64,000 nt of DNA, from the NCBI RefSeq assembly GCF_036323735.1, contig NC_086026.1, positions 52,702,039 to 52,766,038 on the forward strand. Reading direction: 5' to 3'. Position numbers and translations under genes: made by a program. The stretch is from Rattus norvegicus (taxonomy: Eukaryota; Chordata; Mammalia; Rodentia; Muridae). Under the pieces are notes generated by a model. It saw only the letters and a list, made by a program, of their open reading frames with translations. It ran no database searches and had not been told where the DNA came from. This document shows positions 33,641 to 44,178 of this stretch, one piece after another; position 1 is the first letter of the stretch, and every line of letters starts with the position of its first letter.

Positions 33641-34774
33641 CAGAAGGACAATTTAGAAACTAACGCCAAGCCTGAGAACAAATAAATAAATTCCTCGTTC
33701 TGTCCACAGCACTCTCTCTGTCCTGTTTCTACAGGTAATTGCGGCAGGATTTCTTTTTTTTTCCACTTCAAACAGTCTCAGGTGTATCAAGCTTAGGGCT
33801 CTGCAGAGGGGACCAAGGACAGGCGACTCTGACTGAAAGTGCTGGTGAGAGAGGTACCACTCTACTGGGGACAGGAGGCAGGTATCTTCTGGGCTCCAGA
33901 GCTTATTTGAGGGCAGAATCACATCTTCATTCATTCACTCTCACTGGGGTCTTCTTAGGGTAGGAATAATAGCCCCCTTGTCTAGTCATGGAGGAAGGGC
34001 TGTCACAGGTGCTCTAGCCCGAGCCTAGAGAAGTCGTCATTATGGCTGGATGTTTGTGGTACCTGAAACTAAGCACACGTATTGGGCAGGTGGTAAGGAC
34101 AACCCGACAGAGGTGGTAGGGAGAAGAGAGGGTTTATAGCTTCTGAGAGGCTGCCGGTCCAAGGAGGAGGGCGGCGGGAAGAACAGAGACATTGCCCAAG
34201 CCTCTGCAGGCTCACAACCTCCTTCATTGATGAGTTCCAAGACTGTAGGTCCAAGTTCACGTGGAAATGGAAGCGACAGAATTCAAATGCACACCTTCTA
34301 GGGAAGTTCTGCTCTCTGTGTCACACTGCTGGTTGAGGAATGGCGCTCAGCTGCCTGAGGTGCGGACCAGCTGGGAGGGACAAGGGTAAGAAAGAGGAGA
34401 GAGGATGCTTTGTCTTCCCTCCCTCCTGCTCTCCCTCCCTTCGCTTCCGCTCTGCTTTCAACTAGGGAAGCTACTGATCCCTCTCCAGACTGCACATACC
34501 CTGTGTCATGGCTGGGGACAGTTTTCCTTAGGGTGTGGCCGCTGGAGGATGGGTTCTGTTCTCTCAGAGACCCTGGACTCAGGATAAGTAAGAGTGACCA
34601 TCAAAGCGCACGAGACCCTCACAGCGGCCACCCTGGGCTGGGCAGAGTAATGGAAGTGGGGACACTCCAGGCTGAGGCCCATGCATGTTTAGTTGTGCGT
34701 GTGGCCCCTTAGCTTGGACACAGGCAACAGATGAATGTGAGAGCATTGGGGGACCTTACTTTTGAATACCTGCC
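33641..34774. other. Unique non-coding stretch
   Basis: Nothing recognised. Confidence 0.5.
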
Positions 34775-34885
34775 TGACTGGTCACAATTATCACCCTCAT
34801 ATCGGTGAGAACGCAAGGCTCCAGAAGTCAAGGCTCATGTCCGTGGTAGCTAAGGATTCAGTGTTTGAGTCAAGGTCCGTGTCAA
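34775..34885 (-). mobile_element. MIR SINE, minus strand
   Basis: 'Cacaattatcaccctcatatcggtgagaacgcaaggctccagaagtcaagg' follows antisense MIR. Confidence 0.6.
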
Positions 34886-34914
34886 CTCTAGAATTTCTAC
34901 TCAAAACCCTTGGG

Positions 34915-35095
34915 GGCTTTCTCTTATACTCTGCCAAGCGCTTTGAAGATATAACCTCACACAGTCTTTCTCTGGCCGGAGATAAGGAAACTGACATTGA
35001 GATAGGTTCCTACTTGGCCATGTGTGACATACATCTCAAGTCAGGGCCAGCCACAAAGCCTCTGCTTTTAACCTGTGAGTCACTCTCTCTTCCAA
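34915..35095 (-). mobile_element. MIR SINE, minus strand, long copy
   Basis: 'Ctgccaagcgctttgaagatataacctcacacagtc', 'ccggagataaggaaactgacattgag', 'cctctgcttttaacctgtgagtcact' covers most of antisense MIR. Confidence 0.75.
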
Positions 35096-35214
35096 ACGGA
35101 TACTCACATTAATGGGCTTCAAGATTGCCAAAGGAGCTTTGAAAAACTTTCGTTTCCATCCCCTGGGATTCTGAGAAGGGTGTTGAGCAGAGCTGGGCTT
35201 AGCTGTACTGTGTT

Positions 35215-35505
35215 GTGCGTTTGTATGGGTGCGTATGTGCACATATGCTGACAGAGGCTCCACACCAGGTGTTGTTCTCAAGAGCCATCCGCCTTTTTTT
35301 TTTCTGAGCTTCTCTCATTGGTCTAGAGCTTGCCAAGTAAGCTAGGTTGACTGGCCAGCCAGCCTCAGGGATTTGCCTGCCTCAGCGTGCCCGTCACTGA
35401 GATTACAAGAGCATGCTCCCATATGAGTTTTAAATGGGCTTTCTGGGAGATCAAACTTGGGTGCTCGTGGTTGTGCCTTAACAACTGAGCTACGGACCAG
35501 CCCAG
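35215..35505 (-). mobile_element. B3 SINE, minus strand
   Basis: 'Tatgctgacagaggctccacaccaggtgttgttctc', 'ttggtctagagcttgcc', 'tgactggccagccagcctcagggatttgcctgcctcagcgtg', 'tttctgggagatcaaacttgggtgctc', 'aacaactgagctac' matches antisense B3. Confidence 0.8.
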
Positions 35506-35650
35506 TGCCTCCTTAGAACGCTCTCTAGTTGTCCATCATAGACTGATGGCCAAGGACCTAACATGAGATTTCTGTTCCCCAAGCTTCCTGCAGCATCTGT
35601 GAGGTCCTCTCAGTGCTCAATCCAGAGGAGGGGAGTAACAGGAAAACTGT

Positions 35651-36058
35651 GAGGTAGGAGGAGAGAAGGGAAGGGAAGGGAAGGGGAAGGAAAGGGAAGG
35701 GGAAGGAGAATGGAGAGGTGGAGGGGAAGGGAAAAGGGAGGGGGAGGAGGAGGGGAAAGGAGAAGAGGAGGATGGGGAAGGGGAGGGGGAGGAGGAAGAG
35801 GAGGAAAAAGGAGGGGGAGGAGGAGGGGGAAGGGGAGGGAAGGGAAGGGGAAGGAGATGGAAGGGGAAGGAGAATGGAGAGGTGGGGGAAGGGAAAAGGG
35901 AGGGGGAGGAGGAGGGGAAAGAAGAGGAGGATGGGGAAGGGGAGGGGGAGGAGGAGGGGGAAGGGGAGGGGGAAGGGAAGAGGGAGGGGAGTAAAAGGGG
36001 GAAGGGAATGTTGAGAGAACGAAAGAATAAAGGAGAGAATGAGAATAGAAGAGAAGAA
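35651..36058. repeat. 400-base purine tract with a 164-base internal duplication
   Basis: GGA/GGGA/GAA-rich on the plus strand. The text beginning GGAAGGAGAATGGAGAGGTG at 35701 recurs at 35865, so about 125-160 bases are tandemly duplicated with small differences. Confidence 0.95.
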
Positions 36059-36475
36059 GCCAGATGGGAAGGAGGAAGAGTCTGAAGATAAGTTAGTAAT
36101 CGTGGGTTTTGGACTTAGGCAGGTCCGTCTTTGTGTTCTGACTACTCCAGTGCTATTAGGTATATATAACCCAAAGCAGTTTTGTATCTTCTTTGATACT
36201 GGGTGAATTACATAAACTGATGCTACGGACCAGAATCTCAATATGCTATCCTGAGGTTTAAATGTAACAAGCCCTGTAAAGAAGTTAGTACGGTTTGGCC
36301 AGCGCACTTGAAGCTTCTAGAAAGTACAGATTCGTGGCATCACTTGTCCTGCAGCCAGAGGCCAGGACTATCCACGGTTAGGAAGCCAGAGACTCAGGTG
36401 GAATATTCCTTGGGTACAGAAAGAGTTCATTAACCAGCTCGGGATTCAGATGGGCAGGCGCTAAGGAAGAGCTAG
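36059..36475. other. Unique non-coding stretch
   Basis: Nothing recognised; leads into a strong candidate regulatory element. Confidence 0.5.
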
Positions 36476-36770
36476 GCTTAATTCTTTTGCAAACCCAGGG
36501 GAAGGGGCTCTTTTGGAAGAGATTTGCAGTGGCTTTAGCTGATTGCAATTATGCCGTCCTGCACCGTGCCGAAAATGAAATGAAACCCTAACAAAGTTCC
36601 AGGTTTAATTGAAATTTCCTGGGATCTGTTATTACATCGCCGTGATTGTTCTGTGCCGCTAATGAGCCTGTGCTAGCTGATTAGCCAAGTGTCTCTCCAG
36701 TCACTATTCCATTATTGTATTATTAATGATCAGATATGATTGTCACAGCCCAGGGCTTGAACATCCAACA
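36476..36770. promoter_or_regulatory. Strong candidate conserved non-coding element
   Basis: Unique AT-rich DNA with densely packed factor-like sites: ATTGCAAT (36542-36549, perfect C/EBP palindrome), TTTAATTG (36604-36611), GCTAATGAG (36658-36666), TGATTAGCC (about 36678) and TATTAATGATCAG (36719-36731), plus retained CpGs in GCCGTCC, TGCCGAAA, TCGCCGTG and TGCCGC. No reading frame or repeat explains it. This is the classic look of a deeply conserved developmental enhancer. Conservation was not measured. Confidence 0.6.
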
Positions 36771-37317
36771 GGCAGGAGACAAGCCAGACAACCAAGCAGA
36801 TGGACAGATGGCCCGGTGAGTGGGTAGGTTGTGCTAGATGACAACCTGGAACCCAGAGTCGTAGGAGGCTGAGTTGTGGGATGGGTGAGGAGACAGGTGT
36901 GGGGCGGGTCAGTGACAGAGGGGTGTGAGCGGGTGGGCCAGCAGCTGAGACTGGATCCTTTGAACCTAAGGTTCTGTGGGTCTCTAGCTCGGAGTCCTCT
37001 GCTTATCTGGTGGAATAACCAAGGACCCCTTGGTTTTGCTCTTCTTTTTCTAGTCAGTGGACAAAATACTATACACCATTATAACATGTTCATGTATACA
37101 TTTTGTTCGCAGTCGCCCCTCCTGTCTCTAGCCTCAACCTCAATGGTTTTTTTCCTCCCCCTAGAGAGTCCCCCTTCTGCCTTTACACACATGTAACATG
37201 TATAGAGTTAAACCTAGAGTTACACATGAGAAAAAGAAACCCACACATACACACACAAAGCCTTTGGTTTCTCTTCCCTCTGTTACTCTTTCTCTCTTGT
37301 TCTCGACTCCACTCTCT
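36771..37317. other. Unique non-coding stretch
   Basis: Nothing recognised. Confidence 0.5.
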
Positions 37318-37447
37318 GCTTTTCATTCATTCATTCACTCACTCACTCATTCATTCGTTCATTCACTCACTCATTCATTCATTCATTCACTCACTCATTC
37401 ATTCATTCACTCACTCATTCATTCATTCACTCACTCATTCATTGACT
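37318..37447. repeat. (TCAT)n/(TCAC)n repeat with 20-base higher-order unit
   Basis: Three TCAT-type units alternate with two TCAC-type units in a regular 20-base period from about 37361 to 37443. Confidence 0.95.
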
Positions 37448-37560
37448 GACTTTTTGAGACCAGGTCTCTCTATGTAGCCTGGCTGTCTTGGAACTCACAG
37501 GAATCCATCTGCCCGCTGCCTCTCAAGTATTGGCACTGAAGGTGTATGCCGCCCAACTTC
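37448..37560 (-). mobile_element. B1 SINE, minus strand
   Basis: TTTTTGAGACCAGGTCTCTC, 'tatgtagcctggctgtcttggaactcac', 'ctcaagtattggcactgaaggtgtatgc' is an antisense B1 (7SL-derived). Confidence 0.85.
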
Positions 37561-38934
37561 CACCTCCCTGTAGATTCCTTCCTTTTCACCTCAGCATCTC
37601 TCTTTTACTTCCAAGTCAATGAAAAGAGACATAATCCAACCTGTATGCACCCGCAGCATCATAAAGCCCAGAAATAACTGTGAGGTCAGGGCCAAAGGCA
37701 GGGAGGAGAGGCTGGGAAAGGACCATTCCAAATGCTGCAGCCCGGGCAGCCATCCTGAACAGCTCAACTCACCCAGATTTCACGAACCTGGGTATCTAGA
37801 GCTTGAGCTATGGAGAAAGTTAACCACAGTATATTCTCCCAGGCTGCTCTATACCTGCAAGTCCATGTCGTTCATTGTTTAACCAACTCCCTTCCTGTAC
37901 CTGTGGAGGGGCTGGAAAGAAGTTTGAAGAGTTTTCAGGAAACTGCTGGTTATCTCATGCTGACGGTCAGATTGGTAAGGAGCCAGGGGTCAAAGTAAGA
38001 GTACCCACACGCCATACTGGGCAGCATGCCCATGGTGCGTTTAGACACCCCTGCTCCTGTTTCTAGCCCTCTCACTGTAAGCCTCCCTCCTTCAATCTAG
38101 AAGACATCTTCTGAAAATGCCAGACACTATGAGGTCATACCAAGCACCCAACTGCTGCCAAATTTCATTCTTCAAAGACCAGCGTTGTTGTGCTGACATG
38201 AAATGTAAGCCGGGAACAAGAGAGGAGGGGGATGGATTGATGAAATAGAGGGAAAATCTCACGAGCAAGGAGGGGAGAAATTGACATTTGAACATGGGTT
38301 TGTAATCGGAAAATTGATCCCAAGGCTGCTCCCTCCCCTAGGAAAAAGCCAAGGAAGAATCGTGGTCTCCTGTGAGCCCGTGGTGGGGGCCACCTGTTCC
38401 GTTACCCCTGCTGCTTACATCTTACTGTCTCCATGGCAAAGAGGCGAATGGCTGGGGGCTCCCGCAGCCATGGTTTCCTTGGTAACCCTCAGGCGCTCCC
38501 ACCTCCAGCCACATGACTGGCCTGTCCCCACTGCCCCCCCCCCTGCTGCACAGCTATTTGAGAGGAGAGAAGGAAGGTGGCCCTGGCCATCCACCCACAG
38601 CCTTGTGAACATGCACACAGGTGTCAACTCTGTGGGCTCCTGGTGTCCACCCACCCATAGCACCCACCCTGAACCAGCCTAACCTGCAGGGGGCTGAGCT
38701 GGCTCACCAATCACAGCAAGATGCTTCGAGTGTGGGATGAAGGCTCACTCCAGGCAAGCATCTGAGTATCTCCTCCTGTCTGTAAGGAGACACTGGAGAA
38801 GTTAGAGGCAAGAACACTAACAAGGAAGATGTCTTCTCCCCTCAGGCGAGACTCAGAGCCACCACGACTCAGGGTCATGATGGTGTCATCCTGAGGAGCC
38901 CGTCACGCCAACGTGTCTTCCAGAAATAGAACAG
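37561..38934. other. Unique non-coding stretch
   Basis: 1.4 kb with no repeat or gene recognised. 38100-38215 has the balanced, CpG-retaining look of possible conserved DNA, but the evidence is too thin to call. Confidence 0.45.
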
Positions 38935-39020
38935 CTCTTGCTATCATACCCAAGTTTTGGAAGAGGAAGCTGAGGCCCAGAGGAAGACCGTGACCTACAT
39001 TCCCACAGTTAGAAAGGATG
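38935..39020 (-). mobile_element. MIR SINE fragment, minus strand
   Basis: 'Gaagaggaagctgaggcccagagg', 'gtgacctacattcccacagttag' matches antisense MIR. Confidence 0.6.
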
Positions 39021-39511
39021 GTCCCTTGCCCAGTGTGTGGTACAATGGCTGGTGGGAGAGTGTGTGGGGTGGGGGAGATCTTTGCCCCCTGAATGTTGTT
39101 TCTGCTACGTGTAGGACAGAAACAGGGAAAATCAAGGAAACAGTGTCTTTGCCTTCAGGAAACTTCCAGAGGATAGGTGTGTATACACATGGGACCCATG
39201 TGGGCTGATAGTCTGTAGCTAGGACCTGAAGCTGAAGAGGTGGATGCCTTTGGGGATGGCTTTCCTTAGTTCCTGAGGATCCTTTAAGGCCATCTGTATT
39301 AACCAGCATCGCACTGAAAACTGGGAGCTGTTCCCATTAGATATTCCTCAGGGCCAGCAGGGGACAGGGACCAGGACCTCAGAGGAGTGCCCTGAGCTGA
39401 GCAAGAGGAGACAGAGGAGAAACAAGAACTGTTGGTGTTCCGGGTGCAGAGTCGAATAAGCTGGAGGGCATGACCTGGGACGAGGTATGTCCGTGGAGTT
39501 CTAGGTTCTTG
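39021..39511. other. Unique non-coding stretch
   Basis: Nothing recognised. Confidence 0.5.
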
Positions 39512-39640
39512 GAGATTTGTTCCGTTTGAGGCAGGGTCTCACTGTGTTGCCCTGGTTGGACTGGAGCTCATTATGTAAAACAGCCTGTTCTTGAACTCAG
39601 AGATGTGCCTGCTTAAAGGCATGTGCCACCTTGCCAAGAC
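39512..39640 (-). mobile_element. B1 SINE, minus strand
   Basis: TTTGAGGCAGGGTCTCACTG, 'ggactggagctcattatg', 'ttcttgaactcagagatgtgcctgc', 'aaggcatgtgccacc' is a full antisense B1. Confidence 0.85.
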
Positions 39641-39764
39641 AAGCCTGGGCAAATTTCCTCCATAGCGTCCCATACATACAAAAAAAAATGGCCCTGGATG
39701 ACATTCTTGGCATTTGCTGGAAAGTTCTGGAATGGGCAGGAACAAGAGTGAAAACTCTAATATG

Positions 39765-39840
39765 GGATTTGAGGATTACTTAGTAGTGCGACATTTGTCT
39801 AGCGTGTGTGATCTCCTGGGCTCCATCCCCAGTGCTGAAA
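39765..39840 (+). mobile_element. ID-like SINE, plus strand
   Basis: 'Gaggattacttagtagtgcgacatttgtctagcgtgtgtga', 'ctccatccccagtgctgaaaaa' resembles the ID head plus A-rich tail. Confidence 0.65.
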
Positions 39841-39844
39841 AAAA

Positions 39845-39876
39845 CGACAAACCGACAAACCGACAAACCGACAAAC
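39845..39876. repeat. (CGACAAAC)4 octamer repeat
   Basis: Four exact octamer units immediately after the ID A-rich tail; evidently a tail expansion. Confidence 0.95.
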
Positions 39877-40197
39877 CCAAGATGTTGCACACCCCTCATG
39901 TGCACACCCAGAGCCTGGTGCTCTGCAGCCTTGGCCAAGCACCCAGTACAGCCTCCCTCTCTCACCCGGAGGAAGGACCCACCCCAACCACCGGGCCTGA
40001 CACTCTCCTAGGAGAGAAATGTGCCTTGTCTTAAACATCCTCTCTGGAAGAAGAGTCACCAGTGTTACTGCAGCTGCTTTCTGCACCTCTTACTTCGCCA
40101 GGAAATTTTAATCCTGCAGTTCCCCCAGAATTTACTCTGTACAAGGGGGCATGGTACATATACAGCTTATATTTGGTGAGGATCCCTCAGTCTACAA

Positions 40198-40200
<3 letters not shown>
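39877..40200. other. Unique non-coding stretch
   Basis: Nothing recognised. Confidence 0.5.
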
Positions 40201-40201
<1 letters not shown>

Positions 40202-40256
<55 letters not shown>

Positions 40257-40281
40257 ATGTGTGCATGTGTGCATGTGTGCG
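40202..40281. repeat. (TG)n with (TGTGCA) tail
   Basis: About 27 TG units, then four TGTGCATG/TGTGCGTA-type units. Confidence 0.95.
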
Positions 40282-40674
40282 TAAAACTCAGCACATTTCA
40301 GTCATCAGGAAATCTAGCCTTGGGCAAACAATCCCACTAAGGGACCAACTGAAGAGAGGTTTAGAAGAAGGATTTGAACCCCACCTTCCACCTCCCTGTA
40401 AAAAATCTTGGCACTTCTAGTAGTGTAATGTCTTTAGTATCTTTCCCCTGTTGGGGGACTAAGCAGAACTGGGGCCGTTCTACAGTCCCTGATCGATAGC
40501 AGCCACCCCCTAGGCCAGGGGCCTGCCAGACATCTGAGTATAGCAGTAGGGAGACAACTGGAACCTCATCCAAACTACACCCCCTCGCCCGTCGCTGGAC
40601 TGAGAATAGAAGAGAATCCAGATCTGTCAGTCATCGTCCCTCTGCCTGTCCCCACTTCTGCGCTAGCCTGGAGA
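40282..40674. other. Unique non-coding stretch
   Basis: Nothing recognised. Confidence 0.5.
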
Positions 40675-41005
40675 TGTTGAGTTGATTATATTCCACGCTC
40701 AATCACCAGAAATAATCAATCTGTAATTAAGAGCACCCCCAGCCCTCTCCCACCCTTCCCCAGCCTCCCACTCCTCCAGTCTCCCCACCTCCCCACACTG
40801 CCTCTGCCTCCTCCTCGCTTCCCCCTCCCACTTGCCTTTCCAGCATGGAATCGTTTTTAATGAGATTTCTCTGTTACAAATGGCCAGTTTGTAATAATTA
40901 TATTTTGTGCGGCAATCGTGGTTTAAAAATGATTTAAAACAGGGAAGGCTCCAATTTATTAGGCATCAAATTTTCTGTGGTGAACTTTTAACTAGAAGCT
41001 GCCAC
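40675..41005. promoter_or_regulatory. Strong candidate conserved non-coding element, bipartite
   Basis: Two AT-rich blocks (40677-40733, with TGATTATATT, AATAATCAATC and CTGTAATTAAG; 40845-40993, with TTTTTAATGAG, ACAAATGG, GTAATAATTATA, GCAATCGTGG, AATGATTTAAAA and CCAATTTATTAGG) flank a nearly G-free pyrimidine segment (40734-40840). No repeat or reading frame explains it. The homeodomain and SOX-like core density strongly suggests a developmental enhancer. Conservation was not measured. Confidence 0.6.
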
Positions 41006-41334
41006 TCAGGCATGGAGGGGGCCATCTCTGCCACCCTGGGCTGAGCAATAGTCCTGAAATATTGATGGTGTGCGGATGGAAACGGTGCTGAAGACATTTA
41101 ACTTTTATTAAAATAAAGGAATCTTGCAAAAGCAGTGTGGCTCTCCTGTGCACCCTACTTGAAGAAGAAGGGGAGGATGAAATCCTCATCAGAAGGAAGG
41201 AAAGAAGGGCTTTAGGGCTCATGGCTTTCCACACAGAGCTGTTTGGAGAAGGGCCATTGTCTTGTGTGGCTGTGATCATTTCCTTCCTAAAGCTGTGAAA
41301 CGCTTTAGGTCAGCCAGTGCTGGGCAGTCCTTGG
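41006..41334. other. Unique non-coding stretch
   Basis: Nothing recognised. Confidence 0.5.
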
Positions 41335-41515
41335 ACTTAGCTTGGGTTCAAATCTGGACCTTGCTATTTTCTACCCAGAGATAACAGGTACAAAGCCCTT
41401 TGTCCAGAGCATATTATGCACCAAGCACATAAAAAGAGATTTTCAGAACACCATGTTGCCTATAGTAGACGTCATCATCCCCATGGAGAAATGAAGACTG
41501 GGTATGTAAATGTAT
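41335..41515. mobile_element. MIR-like fragments (mixed orientation)
   Basis: 'Ttgggttcaaatctggaccttgc' is a sense MIR-like head. 'Gtagacgtcatcatccccatggagaaatgaagac' reads as antisense MIR. Two old pieces may abut here. Confidence 0.45.
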
Positions 41516-41674
41516 GGCCCTGTTGTTTGAATCCATGGTTCGATGGGGCCACAGCCACAGGACCTCATCCAGCCTTCATCCATCTTCCCTCATAGCATAC
41601 ACACGAGTGGAAGTTTCTAGAGAAAATGGCTGTTGCACCTAAAATGAGTATGATGTTTAAAAGGTACAGCTCTG

Positions 41675-41940
41675 AGGACGAAAGAAGGGCTCAGAAGTCA
41701 AGAGCCTTTGCTGCTCAAAACGGGACCAGGGTTCAGCTCCTAGACCCCATGCGTTGGCTACAACCATCTGTATGTTCAGTTCCTGGGGATCCTATACCAT
41801 TTTCTTCATGGGTACCAGGCATACACATTGTGCACACACATACACACAGGCACCAGACACACATATTGTGCACACACACATACACAGGCACCAGGCACAC
41901 ACATGGTGCGCATACACACAGGTGAGACAGTCATACACAT
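41675..41940 (+). mobile_element. B2/B3-group SINE, plus strand, with minisatellite tail
   Basis: 'Gggctcagaagtcaagagcctttgctgctc', 'gttcagctcctagaccccatg', 'caaccatctgtatgttcagttcctggggatcc' matches the group, followed by 2-3 copies of a roughly 38-base CA-rich unit (41818-41928). Confidence 0.65.
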
Positions 41941-41969
41941 AAAAAACTTAAGACCAAGCTGCAGTGGGG

Positions 41970-42050
41970 AGGGCAGGAAGATGGCTCGGTGTGTAAACGT
42001 TCTTAATGCCAAGTCCGACAACCATCTTGGTACAAAGAGAACTAGAAAAA
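41970..42050 (+). mobile_element. B2/B3-group SINE 5' fragment, plus strand
   Basis: 'Gcaggaagatggctcggtgtgtaaacgttcttaatgccaagtccgacaacc' resembles the tRNA-like head of the group. Confidence 0.55.
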
Positions 42051-42379
42051 GAGAAGGTATTGGGGTGGGGGAATGAGAGGAACCACTCCTTTTTAGGATG
42101 TTAGAATCTTCCATAGGTGTCACTGGCACTGTCTTTGGGGACCTATACCAGCAGCAGATCACATCTCACCAGGGGATGTCTGTCTGTCTGTCAGGGGAGC
42201 TCCTGAAAGTGAAAGTATACAACAGGCTGGGACTCCCTGCTGCCCAGCTCCAAGACAGATGCATGGCAGTCGTGCAGTGACTATTTATATCAGCTTCCAG
42301 AAAGTACCACGGCAGCTGTGTACCATATCCGGAGGCTAGCCCAAGGCCATGCATATGTGGGTATTGACTAAGAATACAT

Positions 42380-42452
42380 TGATTGATGATTGATTGATTG
42401 AAGAGTGAGTGAGTGAGTGAGTGAGTGAGTGAGTGAGTGAGTGAGTGAGTGA
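42380..42452. repeat. (GATT)n-(GTGA)n microsatellite
   Basis: A short GATT run is followed by about 12 GTGA units (42405-42452). Confidence 0.95.
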
Positions 42453-44178
42453 ACAAACAAGGGTTTGTTGAATCAAATAGGGTCTCTGCCTTTCAACTTC
42501 ACTCTCAAAGGAGGCCATCATTTCTGGTAGAACATCAAGGACCACAGAAGTTTACAAGGAAGAGCTGGACCACCCAGAGTTGCTGGGACTCCATCTTGGG
42601 ACTCAGCCTGAGCTGCTCCACAAACTCAAAATGGGTCAGTGACCTGGAGGGTGGGAGAGGAAAAAAGCAAAGCAAACTGGTTCATTCTGCCTGGCAGTCC
42701 ACGTCTCCCAGCTCTAGCTTATTGGGGGCTCATCCTCCTGTTTGTCACCAGGCTTCTTGGCCCACTGCTGGGACCCAGGCCTCCTGTTTGTTCACAGTCA
42801 CATGGTTGGTCCCTGGAAAGGTGGAGGCCATATGCTGGCTCCTAGAACTGAGACCAAGGCCTACCATGAAGGATGCTTTTGCGGTTGCCAATCTGGAAGA
42901 CGGGTTGGTGCAGCCAGTTCCTCTCATTCCTGCTGTCTCCTAGGAATAGGAGATCTAGGAACCCCAGGAACATCTCCTCCTCTGTTTGAAGCAGGAGTCC
43001 TCTGTTTGAAGGTTGGGGCTCAAGTGTAGCACTGCACTGTCTGAGCTGCTGTTTTGAATTCACACAAGCTGCACATCCTCACGGGGAGCGGCTAGGGGAC
43101 AAGAGGTCCATCTGCCTCTCCACCTCCTTCATCCTAACCTTGGGCCTCTTTATAGAATGTGTAACTAACTCTTGACCTCAGAGAGGGTTTTGCTAGCGTG
43201 GCTTTGCCTGTCAGAGCTCTCCTCTGAGGATCTGGGAGTGACAGAGCCAAAGCTGTCTCTCATGTAGCAGCACACAGACTTTAGTGGTGGCTTCGTCTCC
43301 AGACGGTTGTTTAGTTCTCCTGTGCCTTCGTCTTGACCCTGCTCTAGGCCTGTGAGTTCCTTGTGTGGAGAGGTTGGGCCTGTTGCCCTATCTCACTCCC
43401 CACTCTCTGCATAGAGTCTGGCCCAGGGTGAGTCTGAGGGCTGAAGGATCCCTGGGAAAGGAAAGGAAGTTGACCTTTGACCCTCAGGAGCTCTACAACA
43501 GAGGGAATCCCTCTCTTTTAATTTTATGTCTTTTCTGGATGTTCCTGACCTGGTCATATCTGCTTGCTTGGTCCCTACTACACAGAATTACCCCCATTTT
43601 CCTTCCTTTCCCATCCGGCAGACCAGCCATACTCTCACTATGTTGTTCTTCTGCCTCTCCACAGAACTGGAGGTCTTGCCCCCCAACCCTGGATCAATCC
43701 TCTGGGGTAAATACTTTTGTGCAGCCCCTCTCCGTGTTATCCAGGGGGACCCCTGTCTTAAAATCCTTCAGAACGGGTGCTACCCATTAGTTCAGTAACA
43801 GTATTGACCAAGTATCTACTGCAGGGCCTAACTTCTGGGTACACGCACAAGGTCTTATGTGAGTTGATTCTGTTCCCCCAGCCACCTAGCCCTCTGTAGG
43901 CACACGGGTGACTTTCAGGTCCCTGAAAATGTGTACACCCCTTCCTATGACATCAGGCTTCTCTCTGCTCCATAGACCCTCAGACTCACTAGCTAATCCA
44001 GACTCAGCCCCGGTGTTCCTTTCCCCTGCTTGCCTCCACGTGGACCATGGGTTTCAGTAGCATCTCCCTCAGCCCACATGCCGCTTGTCCTTTGCATCCT
44101 GTGCTCGAGACACAGGGCCTTGTCTCCTTCAGTGCTCCCTGCAGTACAGAATCTACCTTACCTCTCCAATATCACCAT
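42453..44178. other. Unique non-coding stretch
   Basis: 1.7 kb. Frames of 164 (42449-42943) and 141 (43365-43790) codons occur on the plus strand, but match no family and have no exon context that I can support. Confidence 0.5.

Noticed and set aside
32990..33685. 231-codon frame on the plus strand as a protein gene
   Set aside because: Its start lies inside an ID SINE and it crosses a MIR. It is kept only as context for a possible CpG/TATA promoter.
39355..39372. CTCF-like text CCAGCAGGGGACA
   Set aside because: One key C of the core is an A, and there is no supporting context.
42405..42452. Regular GTGA repeats considered as an array such as CRISPR
   Set aside because: There are no spacers; it is a simple tetranucleotide run, and the genome is mammalian.
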